Assembly (NCBI GenBank): GCA_963575745.1
Contig: CAUYUJ010011482.1
Location: forward strand, 1 to 22,706
DNA length: 22,706 nt
DNA from: Prorocentrum cordatum
Taxonomy: Eukaryota; Sar; Dinophyceae; Prorocentrales; Prorocentraceae
Reading direction: 5' to 3'
This document shows positions 8,982 through 16,055 of the stretch, piece by piece. Within the stretch, counting starts at the first letter, position 1, and every line of letters begins with the position of its first letter. Both the position numbers and the translations under genes were made by a program. Below the pieces are notes generated by a model. The model did no database searches. It saw only the letters and a program-made list of their open reading frames with translations, and was not told the origin of the DNA.

Positions 8982-9220
8982 GTCTCTTGGCCCTTCGGGG
9001 CGAAGAGAGTGCAGGAGGAGGAGGAGGAGGAGAAGGAGGAGGAGGAGGAGGAGGCGGAGGATGCGGATGAGGAGGAGCTGGATGACAGACGCTACAACCT
9101 CGTGGATCGAAGTCCAACGCAAAAACCAAAAAGATTAGCAGGAGGAGGAGGTAGGAGGAGAGGACAATCATCAGAGGAGACGGTCGGAGGAGGATCAGGA
9201 GGAGCCTGGCTCCCGGATCT
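8982..9220 (+). repeat. 240-bp dispersed duplicate, copy 2
   Basis: See copy 1 at 6907. Here the GGA run is longer and the TGA of copy 1 after GTGGAT is CGA, so the frame stays open. Confidence 0.85.
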
Positions 9221-9278
9221 CGCCCCCCCCCCCGTCTTTCCTTGCCCTGCCGGCGCGTCCTGGGGGCGCGCGCCGCAG

Positions 9279-9346
9279 GGTCCGCCTCCGCCCCATCCCG
9301 CCTGGACGGGGTCGTCTTCACCAACGCTCGCGCGCACGCTGCCCCC
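9279..9346 (+). CDS. Candidate internal exon (unidentified)
   Basis: Bounded by GCCGCAG|GG and the strong donor CCC|GTGAGT. It reads SASAPSRLDGVVFTNARAHA in the phase left by the proposed end of the 5858 exon, and ends in phase 0 as required by the final exon. No family is recognised. A similar DNA stretch (CCAACG...CGCGCGCA) recurs near 9698-9730 without splice sites, so this could also be a repeat fragment. Confidence 0.25.
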
Positions 9347-9388
9347 GTGAGTCAGAGCGTGAATTACCTACCCCGCTTTCGCTTCCAG

Positions 9389-9496
9389 GCAAAACCAAGC
9401 CACACCACGCGCCTCCTCGCCAAGCGGCCTGACCAGCACAGGCTGCAATCTGGCATCGCTGGGTATCTCTTGGAAGCGAGGGTGGTCAAAAGCAAG
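9389..9496 (+). CDS. Candidate internal exon next to an introner-like element (unidentified)
   Basis: Polypyrimidine tract and CTTCCAG|GCA at the 5' end, AAG|GTACAG at the 3' end, 36 codons in phase 0 (KPSHTTRLLAKRPDQHRL, then IAGYLLEARVVKSK). The basic, non-repetitive composition looks more protein-like than the surroundings, but no family is recognised. The donor GT is supplied by the target-site copy of the ACAGTC element that follows. The gap to the previous candidate exon is only 42 bases. Confidence 0.25.
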
Positions 9497-9498
9497 GT

Positions 9499-9678
9499 AC
9501 AGTCGGGGCCCTGAAGAAGGAACCCTTTTCGTTGGGGAGAGGCTCCGCGTTCCTTAAGTGTTTCACAGCTTGCCTCAGGTTGTCCTCTTACGTTTTCGAC
9601 AGGAACTCGAAGGTTAACTTATGGAAAAAAGGGGCCTCGTTCCTTATTCAGGGTTCCTTAGGTCAACGCCCCGACTGT
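9499..9678. mobile_element. ACAGTC-ended element, copy 1, with AGGT target duplication
   Basis: Left end ACAGTCGGGGCCCTGAAGAA, right end GGTCAACGCCCCGACTGT. The complement of the right end begins ACAGTCGGGGCGTTGACC. AGGT occurs at 9495-9498 and 9679-9682. Related to 16451-16622 and, reversed, 13235-13390. Confidence 0.85.
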
Positions 9679-9679
9679 A

Positions 9680-9846
9680 GGTTTGTTTGCCCCCTATGCG
9701 CCAACGTCCGCGCGCAGCCTGCCCGCGCGAGGTCCCGCGCAGGCGCCCTCGTCTCCGAGCGTGGCGTCCCGCGTTGGCGGCCCGCGTGCGGTCGGACCGA
9801 GGGTCGCATGAGGGGGTTCGAGCTTCAAGGTTTTCGGAAGTTTGTT
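9680..9846. other. Anonymous GC-rich DNA
   Basis: Arg-rich frames typical of GC-rich non-coding sequence. A partial resemblance to 9310-9345 is noted around 9698-9730. Confidence 0.4.
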
Positions 9847-9847
9847 T

Positions 9848-10014
9848 GGCGGCGCGCAGAGGGGGGTAGGGGGAGGGGGGAAGGCTTCTTAGAAGCACCC
9901 TGCTTCTTAGAAGGCCTCGGCCTTACGTCTATAGAGAAGGCCCGCGCCTTCTAAGAAGCAAGGGTGCTTCTAAGAAGCCTTCCCCCCTCCCCCTACCCCC
10001 CTCTGCGCGCCGCC
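9848..10014. mobile_element. Foldback element, about 68-bp arms
   Basis: GGCGGCGCGCAGAGGGGGGT at the left is matched by ACCCCCCTCTGCGCGCCGCC at the right; the arms continue through GGCTTCTTAGAAGCACCC and GGGTGCTTCTAAGAAGCC to a short loop near TCTATAGAG. No coding sequence. Confidence 0.92.
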
Positions 10015-10019
10015 AATTT

Positions 10020-10145
10020 GTGTCGGATCTCGACAGGATTCCAGCCTCGGGATTCTCTCCAACAGGTGCACCTCGCCGAGAGCGTTCCGGGGGTGCCCGG
10101 ATCGCCTCAAACGGCCGTTGAAGGCCCGAGCTATGTCCCGAAAAC
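10020..10145. repeat. Dispersed CTCGCCGAG repeat, copy 3
   Basis: CAGCCTCGGGATTCTCTCCA, CACCTCGCCGAGAGCGTTCC and GGGGGTGCCCGGATCGCC align with the copies at 7485 and 8432. Confidence 0.6.
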
Positions 10146-10264
10146 CAGTTGGGACGGAGGCACGGTCGGACTATGGTATAAGATCGAAGTGGGTCCGTGG
10201 AGGGTATTCTGGTGTTCGTCGTGTTTGCTGGGAAGGTGCGCCAGTGGATCTCCCTGAATACACT

Positions 10265-10372
10265 AAAGGGGGGGGGGTCCAGAACCCCTCCCCCCCCCTC
10301 CCCCGCCCCCCCCCCTCCCCCCCTTGGCGCTGGAAAGGGGGGGGGAGGGGGTCGGACCCCCCCGCCCCTCGT
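10265..10372. repeat. Poly-G/poly-C block at the left edge of the heptamer array
   Basis: Long G and C runs in alternating order around TTGGCGCTGGAAAG and GGGTCGGACCCCC. Run lengths in such DNA are often misread. Confidence 0.8.
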
Positions 10373-11617
10373 GTAGGGAGTACGGAGTTGGGAGTAGGGA
10401 GTGGTGAGTAGTGAGTTAGTGCGTAGTGAGTAGTGAGTATTGGGTAGTGAGTAGTCGGTAGTGAATGGCGAGTAGGGACTAGGGAGTTGGGAGTAGTGAG
10501 TAGTGAATAGTGAGTAGTGTGTACTGATAAGTGAGTAGTGAGTCGCGGGTAGTGAGTAGTGAGTAGTGAGTAGCGAGTAGCGAGTAGTGAGTACTGAGTA
10601 GGGACTACGGAGTAATGAATAGTGGGTAGTGAGTAGTTGGTAGTGAGTAGCGGGTGACGAGTAGTGATTAGTGAGTAGTGTGTAGTGCGTAGTGCGTAGT
10701 GAGTAGTGAGTAGTGAGTAATGAGTAGTGCGTAGTGAGTGGTGAGTAGCGAGTAGTGAGTAGTGAGTAGTGAGTAGTGAATAGTGAGTACTCAATAGTAC
10801 GTAGTGCGTAGTGAGTAGTGCGTAGTGATGAATAGAGAGTAGTGGGTAGTGGCAGTGGGTAGTGAGTAGCGAGTAGGGAGTAGCGAGTAGTGAATAGTGA
10901 GGAGCGAGTAGGGCGTAGTGAGTAGTGAGTAGAGAGTAGTCAGTAGTGACTAGTGGGTAGTGACTAGTGAGTAACGAGCAGGGAGTAGCGAGTAGTGAGT
11001 GGTGAGTAGTGAGTAGCGAGTAGGGAGTAGGGAGTAGGGAGTAGTGAGCAGTAAGAAGTGGGTAGCGAATAGTGAGTAGTGAGTAGCGATTGGTGAGTAG
11101 TGCGAAGTGACTAGTGACTAGTGAGTTGTGACTAGAGACTATTTAGTGACTAGTGAGTAGGGAGTAGTAAGTAGTGAGCAGTGAATAGTGAGTAGCAGGG
11201 AGTGAGCAGTGAGTATTGAGTAGCGCGTATGGGAGTAGCGAGTAGTGAGTACTGAGAACTGTGTAGTCAGTATTGAGTAGGGGCAGTGAGTAGCGATTTG
11301 TGGGCAATGAGTAGTTAGTAGTGAATAGTGGATAGTGGGTAGTGGGTACTGAGTAGTGATTAGCGAGTAGGGGGTAGGGAGTAGGGAGTAGTGCCTAGTG
11401 AGTAGTGAGTATTGAGTAGTGGGTAGTGAGGGGTGAGTAGTGAGTAGGGAGGAGTGAGTAGTGAGTAGGGAGTAGTGAGTAGCGAGTAGTGGGTGGTGGG
11501 TAGTAAGTAGTGGATAGTGAGTAGTGAGTCGTGAGTAGTGAGTAGGGGGTAGTGAGAAGTGAGTAGCGGATAGCGAGTAGTCAGTAGTGTGTAGTGAGTA
11601 ATGAGTAGTGAGTACTC
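10372..11617 (+). repeat. Degenerate heptamer satellite, AGTAGTG units
   Basis: About 1.25 kb of 7-base units with consensus (G)AGTAGTG; variants include AGTAGGG, AGTAGCG and AGTATTG. It accounts for the HYSLLTT-type open frames on the minus strand. No gene. Confidence 0.97.
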
Positions 11618-11692
11618 TTTGGGGCTGGGGTTAGTGGTTGGGGTTAGGATTAGGGGTTTGGGTTAGGGTAAGGACTAGGGGTAGGGGTGGCG
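11618..11692 (+). repeat. Telomere-like interstitial sequence
   Basis: GGGGTTAG, GGGGTTAGGATTAGGGG and TTTGGGTTAGGGTAAGG resemble degenerate TTTAGGG/TTAGGG telomere repeats and abut the heptamer array. Confidence 0.65.
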
Positions 11693-11729
11693 GGGGTCGG
11701 GTTCCGGAGTCAGGGGGCGGCGTGGCGAG

Positions 11730-11930
11730 GGGGGTCGGGGGGGGGAGTCGAACCCCCCCCCCCTTTGAAAGAGGGGGGGGGGGTTCCCCGACGACAGATC
11801 GGGGAAAGGGGGGCGGAGGGGGGGGGGGGATGTCCCCGACGACGGATCAGGGAAGTGGGGGAGGGGGGGGGGTCCCCGACGACGGATCGGGGACGCCCCC
11901 CTCTCGTGGGGAGATCCAGCGGCGCACCCT
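11730..11930. repeat. G/C-run block with three CCCCGACGACGGATC units
   Basis: CCCCGACGAC(A/G)GATC occurs at 11786, 11834 and 11874, separated by G-rich spacers. The part before it (GAGTCGAACCCCC...CTTTGAAAG) mirrors the C/G block at 10320-10370 in inverted orientation. Confidence 0.75.
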
Positions 11931-12022
11931 CGTTTGTTGGATGTGTTTGCGCATCCTGGGGAGGGTACCCTTGGATGTTCTGTTTGTTTTGGCCGACGGA
12001 GGGTCTCGTGTGATTGAGGTCC
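11930..12022 (+). repeat. Dispersed repeat shared with 14152-14247
   Basis: GTTTGTTGGATGTGTTTGCG, GGGGAGGGTACCCTTGGA and GGTCTCGTG have close counterparts at 14160-14240 (CTGGGGAGGATGCCCTTGGA, GGTCTCGTG). Confidence 0.75.
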
Positions 12023-12244
12023 GACAGTAAGCTGCGGCGTAAAGTTGCTGTGGTTCACCACCCAATCACCCCACCCCAACCCAACCCGCAGGCCCCCATT
12101 TGCCCTCCATTCCCAGTGGCGGGGGGGTGTCGGAGAACATAGAAAAATACGTCTGGAACCCGTACCCCGCCCCATCCCGAAATTCGGGTCTTCGGGTTAG
12201 TCGAGCAGTGGCGAAGCGTCTTGGCTTGCTGATAGGCCCACCGA
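12023..12244. other. Anonymous DNA
   Basis: Contains a CCAACCC/CCCACC-rich stretch (12058-12100). Nothing else recognised. Confidence 0.4.
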
Positions 12245-13181
12245 GAATGTTCTGAGAACCTCTTGCGGTCTGCACGACATGTTCTTAGAACATTTCTGGC
12301 TGAGACTGTTTTGTTCCCAACCATCCTGTGGTGTTGGGTCCTCGTTTTGAAGAGACGGTCCCCGCGTTCCTCCTTCTTCCTTGCCCCCCCCTCCCCTTCC
12401 TTCCCCCTCCCTGCGTTTCACCCACTCAGTACAGCGCTTCATGGCCCCATAGGGAGCTCCGCCGAAGCCCCCAGTGGGACCGTCCGGGACGCATGAATTT
12501 TGCGTTTTTCGCCCACCCAGTACAGCGCTTCGTGGCCCCATAGGGAGCTCCACCGAAGCCCCCAGTGGGACCATCCGGGACGCATGAATTTGGCATCTTT
12601 TACCCACCCAGTACAGCGCATCGTGGCCCCATAGGGAACTCCACCGAAGCCCGCAGTGGGACCGTCCGGGAAACGTGAATTGGGCATCTTTACCCACACA
12701 GTACAGCGCTTCGTGGGGCCCCATAGGGAGCTCCACCGAAGCCCCCAATGGGACCGTCCGGGACGCGTGAATTTGGCATTTTCACCCACCCAGTACAGCG
12801 TTTCATGGGGACCCATAGGGAGCTCCACCGAAGCCCCCAGTGGGACCGTCCGGGACGCATGAATTTGGCATTTTTACGCACCCAGTACAGCGCTTCGTGG
12901 TCCCATAGGGAGCTCCACCGAAGCCCCCAGTGGGACCTCCCGCATGCGTCCACACACACACACACTTTTGCATTTCACCCACCCAGCACTGCGCTTCGTG
13001 GCCTTGTAGAGAGCTCCACCGACGGCCCCAGTGCAGCGCTCCGTGGTCCCATAGGGAGCTTCACCGAAGAAGAGATTCACAATCGCGGTACCCACAACTG
13101 CATATGGTTGGGTCCTTCGCCAGGATAAGCTTTAGCACGTCGGCTTATGCTCTAAGAACATGGTTAGGTTCTAAGAACATT
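12245..13181. repeat. 91-bp tandem array bounded by inverted GTTCTNAGAAC repeats
   Basis: CAGTACAGCG starts at 12427, 12518, 12609, 12699, 12791 and 12883, with diverged copies at 12984 and 13029. Each unit carries CCCATAGGGAGCTCC and GAAGCCCCCAGTGGGACC. GAATGTTCTGAGAACC...ACATGTTCTTAGAACAT (12245-12293) is matched in reverse by CTCTAAGAACATGG...GTTCTAAGAACATTC (13150-13181). Confidence 0.9.
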
Positions 13182-13234
13182 CCGTGCAATGCCGGGACGG
13201 TCGGTCCCTGCTCAAATCACGTGTCTTCTCGCGT

Positions 13235-13390
13235 ACAGTCATCGGTTTGACCTAAGGAACGATAAACAAGGAACGAAGCCCCTCTTGCCAAGAAATAACG
13301 CATGAGGAACGATAAATAACGCATGCAAACCTAAGGAACGACCGAGCCCCTTCTGAAAAGTGAGTGTTCCTTGCTCAAGCCGCTCGCTGT
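13235..13390 (-). mobile_element. ACAGTC-ended element, diverged reverse copy
   Basis: ACAGTCATCGGTTTGACC at the left matches the complement of the right end of copy 1, followed by TAAGGAACG and AAGGAACGAAGCCCC. The other end GTTCCTTGCTCAAGCC...CGCTGT matches the complement of the left end. Extra AAGGAACGATAAA repeats lie inside. Confidence 0.6.
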
Positions 13391-13544
13391 AAGACCTTTT
13401 TGGCTTCGTCGCTCGGGCGAGCCCCCGCGCCCTGCGGGGTCGCGAGGCCCGCCGTGGTGGGCCTGCTTCAAGTCGTCTGCAGCCGGACCGAGGCATGGTC
13501 GGTTCGGCCGGGGCCTAAGAGACGGGGGTCAGTGCAAACGGTCA

Positions 13545-13752
13545 GAGACCCGAATCATCAGGGTAACTCGGGTCAGGGCTAACTCGGGTTCGTTTTTCGG
13601 GAATCCGAACCCGAGTTGCCCTGGGCCTGAGTTACCCCGGATAACTCGGGCGTCCAGAGCCCCAAATCATCAGGGGTAACTCGGGTTCGTTTTTCGGGAA
13701 TCCGAACCCGAGTTGCCCCGGGCCCGAGTTACCCCGGATAACTCGGGCGCCC
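13545..13752. repeat. Palindromic AACTCGGG units, array 1 (two units)
   Basis: Units begin AGAG(A/C)CCC(G/C)AATCATCAGG... and hold AACTCGGGTTCG...GGAATCCGAACCCGAGTT, then GAGTTACCCCGGATAACTCG. Each unit can fold on itself. The second unit lacks one internal AACTCGGGT copy. Confidence 0.92.
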
Positions 13753-13782
13753 CAAAACGGGGATCAGCCAGGGCACCAGATC

Positions 13783-13970
13783 CTGCAGGATCCTGCGAAG
13801 ACCCCCTCTGGCTGACCCGGGTTAGCGAACCGCTCGTGGCCGCGAGGCGGCCGCGCATATTGGTTGACCCGGGTTTGCGAAGACCTGCGCTGTAGTTTTG
13901 TTGTTCCTGCACTGCAGTTTTTGGTTGCCTGCTGACCCGGGTCTGGATTGACCCGGGTCAGAAGATCCCC
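13783..13970. repeat. TGACCCGGGT repeats and GGATCCTGCAGGATCC palindrome
   Basis: TGACCCGGGT occurs near 13813, 13864, 13932 and 13950; AGATCCTGCAGGATCCTGC lies at about 13783. Confidence 0.7.
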
Positions 13971-13998
13971 GATTCGGGGAGGGCACCGTAGTGTTAAA

Positions 13999-14144
13999 TC
14001 GGGCCTGCCCCTGTACAGGAAGAATAGTTGAAAAATAGTCTGGGGACGACTTCTCGACTATGTTTGGACTATGTTTGAATATGTTTTGATTGTTTTTTTT
14101 TCATTTGTCTTCTCAAAATCAGCCTGTAGGAGGAAATGCCCGAT
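13999..14144. mobile_element. TCGGGCCTG-family element, copy C
   Basis: TCGGGCCTGCCCCTGTACAG at the left, GCCTGTAGGAGGAAATGCCC followed by GA at the right, and GAAAAATAGTCTGGGGACGA inside. Confidence 0.8.
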
Positions 14145-14151
14145 CTAACCC

Positions 14152-14626
14152 TGATGTTCTTGTTTGCTGGAAGTTCTCGTGCATGCTGGGGAGGATGCCC
14201 TTGGACGTTCTGTGTGTTTCAGCCGGCGGATGGTCTCGTGCGCTTGAGGGAGGTTTTTCTGGCCTGGGGCCAGCTGTAGCTTGATCCATCTTCACCACGC
14301 GCTCCTCTCGCACATTCACGCTGTCATCTTCCTTTTGTCCTCGCGTCCTTCTCCACGCCACGTCCCGCGGGAGAGCGCAGAGAAGGAAGAGAGACGCGCA
14401 AGAGAGCGGCGTAAGCGGTGTTCTTCGAGCCCCGGAAGTCTGGACCGCTTCCTTTAGGACGGGTCTCTCCTCCTGAGTCGGTGTTTGACGGTCCCGAGGC
14501 CCCGCGAGGGCTCGCGGAGGCCGAAGGAACGCCCCACACCGCCCGCTCCAGAATGTTTGCTCGGAAGCGCGGATCTGTTGGCAAGACCCTTTCATGACCT
14601 CGGAGAAGAAAAAACGCCATGAACAT
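14152..14626. other. Dispersed repeat (14152-14247) followed by anonymous DNA
   Basis: The first part matches 11930-12022. After 14250 no repeat or exon was recognised; the long minus-strand frame here spans several elements and is rejected. Confidence 0.45.
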
Positions 14627-14776
14627 GAACTGGTTGGCGCTCCGCGCGGATTGTTCTTGGATCCGCGCTGGGCCCCCCCAGCGGCGCCTCTGGCGCCGCC
14701 CCTGGCGCGCTCCGCGCGCCAGGGAGGGGGGATCAAGCGCAGGTCCCAGAAGTCCGCGCGGAGCGCCAAACAGTTT
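14627..14776. mobile_element. Foldback element just upstream of the last plastid-protein exon
   Basis: GAACTGGTTGGCGCTCCGCG at the left is matched by CGCGGAGCGCCAAACAGTTT at the right. Arms of about 50 bases with a GCGCC-rich centre (GGCGCCTCTGGCGCC, CTGGCGCGCTCCGCGCGCCA). It ends 41 bases before the 14818 exon. Confidence 0.85.
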
Positions 14777-14817
14777 CTGCGTATGCCGTTCTCTCTTCTT
14801 CCGCGACCGTCGCTCAG

Positions 14818-14886
14818 GTGATCGTCTTCCTCGCCGTCTTCTCCGCCGTCTTCGTGCTCCCGAACGTCGTCTTCAAGGGCAAGTGA
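14818..14886 (+). CDS. Last exon of a small membrane protein (single C-terminal TM helix)
   Basis: A pyrimidine-rich acceptor (TTCTCTCTTCTTCCG...GCTCAG|GTG) precedes 22 codons and TGA. The peptide VIVFLAVFSAVFVLPNVVF plus KGK is one transmembrane helix with a short basic end, and nearly all codons end in C or G. Its size and shape fit the low-molecular-mass thylakoid subunits, which would agree with the lumen-type targeting at 5858, but I do not recognise the subunit. It is at least a real-looking terminal exon; linkage to 4342 across about 10 kb is inference. Confidence 0.5.
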   Translation: MIVFLAVFSAVFVLPNVVFKGK

Positions 14887-14925
14887 GGCCGCGGGCGGCG
14901 GCGTCTCGCGGCGGCATATCGGCTC

Positions 14926-15114
14926 AAGTCGGGCCTGTCCCTCTACAGGAGGAGTATTCAAAAATTGTCAGAAAATAGTGTCAAAAAAAGTGTCACAAAT
15001 AATCAAAATAGTCAAAAATAGTCTCAAAAAATAGTCAAAAAATAGCCTGTGTTTGTTTTTACTGTGTGCTATTTGTCGACCAAAATACCTTCGTAGAGGG
15101 GACACGCCCGACTT
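14926..15114. mobile_element. TCGGGCCTG-family element, copy D (best-preserved ends)
   Basis: AAGTCGGGCCTGTCCCTCTA at the left against TAGAGGGGACACGCCCGACTT at the right (one or two mismatches). The interior is rich in AAAAATAGTC repeats. It begins 39 bases after the stop codon at 14886. Confidence 0.88.
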
Positions 15115-15192
15115 ACACATAGGCCCGCGCGCCGTGTGCCAGAGCTCGCCCCACCCCCCACCCACCCCGGGGGGGCGTTTTTTTGTGCGCAG

Positions 15193-15241
15193 GCCGCCGC
15201 CGCTGCGCCCGCGGCGGGGCAGAGCTCCCGAGGAGGAAAAG
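15193..15241 (+). other. Exon-like block, copy 1
   Basis: A long pyrimidine tract with TTTTTTTGTGCGCAG precedes GCCGCC..., and the block ends AAAAG|GTACGC, a typical acceptor/donor pair. It aligns without gaps to 15725-15778. One frame reads AAAAAPAAGQSS(R)GGKG, another LRPRRGRAPEEEK. Which frame is coding, if either, cannot be decided. Confidence 0.3.
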
Positions 15242-15278
15242 GTACGCGAGCGTTGCCTTGTTCTCCAGGCCTCCTGTC

Positions 15279-15504
15279 AGAGCCCCGAATCATCAGGGGT
15301 AACTCGGGTCAGGGCTAACTCGGGTTCGCTTCTCGGGATTCCGAACCCGAGTTACCCCAGGCCCGAGTTACCCCGGATAACTCGGGCGTCCAGAGCCCCG
15401 AATCATCAGGGGTACCTCGGGTCAGGGCTAACTCGGGTTCGTTTTTCGGGAATCCAAACCCGCGTTACCCCGGACCCGAGTTACCCCGGATAACTCGGGC
15501 GCCC
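15279..15504. repeat. Palindromic AACTCGGG units, array 2 (two units)
   Basis: Same unit as at 13545: starts at about 15279 and 15391 with CAGAGCCCCGAATCATCAGG and ends GGATAACTCGGGCG(T/C)CC. Confidence 0.92.
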
Positions 15505-15511
15505 AATCCTG

Positions 15512-15719
15512 GATGGGGTCGGAGCGGATTGGGTCAGAGGATCGCGCCGCACCGGCGTTGCAGCGCCGATGCGGTTCGATGTGGGGCCCGAGTTGCGTCA
15601 CGTCGACGTCGCCGATGCATCGCTCACGTCGACGATGCATCGCCACTGCAACGCCGATGCATCGCCGATGTATCGGCGATGCGGCGCGATCCTCCGACCC
15701 CATCTATTCCGACCCCATC
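15512..15719. mobile_element. Terminal-inverted-repeat element with a GATGGGGTCGGA end
   Basis: GATGGGGTCGGAGCGGATTG...GAGGATCGCGCCGC at the left is mirrored by GCGGCGCGATCCTC...GACCCCATC at the right (about 40 bases with few mismatches). The centre consists of GATGCATCG and CGTCGACG palindromes. No coding sequence. Confidence 0.9.
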
Positions 15720-15724
15720 TAGGA

Positions 15725-15939
15725 GGCTTCTAGTGCTGCGCCCGCGGTGGAACAGATCTTCGGAGGAGGAAAAGGCACGTATGGCATTGTTTCGTAACAT
15801 GTTGGATGTTCTTGTTGCCGAGGATGCGGCAGAGGTTGCGAAGCGCGGGTGGCAAAAGGACGGGGTCCCACCACCTCTTCCCCCTCCCCTCCCGTGCTGG
15901 TGTTCTGATCGTGTGTGCGAAAGCCAACCGACACGATGA
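15725..15939 (+). CDS. Exon-like block, copy 2, with a longer open frame (uncertain)
   Basis: Begins CTAGGAG|GCTTCT directly beside a terminal-repeat element. The first 54 bases match copy 1 at roughly three quarters of positions with no indel. One frame reads SAAPAVEQIFGGGKGTYGIV and stops at once. Another reads NRSSEEEKARMALFRNMLDV and continues VLVAEDAAEVAKRGWQKDG to a TGA at 15937-15939. The second frame is charged and helix-like and stays open longest. No family recognised; a broken gene copy is as likely as a live exon. Confidence 0.25.
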
Positions 15940-16055
15940 CGCAGCATCATTCGGTCAATGAGGCGGGCGGATGGCCACCGTGCTGACCCCAGAAGCGTGC
16001 TCGTCATCGTGTGAGGGGCTCCGGCCCCACCGCCGACGCCTTCACGGCGCGCGGC

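Noticed and set aside
10171-10794. Minus-strand frame with HYSLLTT repeats (207 codons)
   Set aside because: Direct translation of the degenerate heptamer satellite; period 7 times 3 gives a 7-residue repeat by arithmetic.
11748-11765. GAGTCGAACCCCC, resembling a tRNA T-arm
   Set aside because: It is embedded in homopolymer G/C runs with no anticodon or acceptor stem around it.
12263-12965. ELHRSPQWDRPGR-type repeated peptides
   Set aside because: The peptide moves between frames from unit to unit of the 91-bp array, so it is not a protein repeat.
14911-14926. CATATCGGCTCAAG, similar to the 3' end of the dinoflagellate spliced leader
   Set aside because: Only part of the leader matches, and it ends at the edge of a MITE-like element; not enough to claim a relict leader.
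14119-14961. Minus-strand open frame of 280 codons
   Set aside because: It runs across two unrelated MITE-like elements, a foldback and the antisense of the 14818 exon; no domain is visible.
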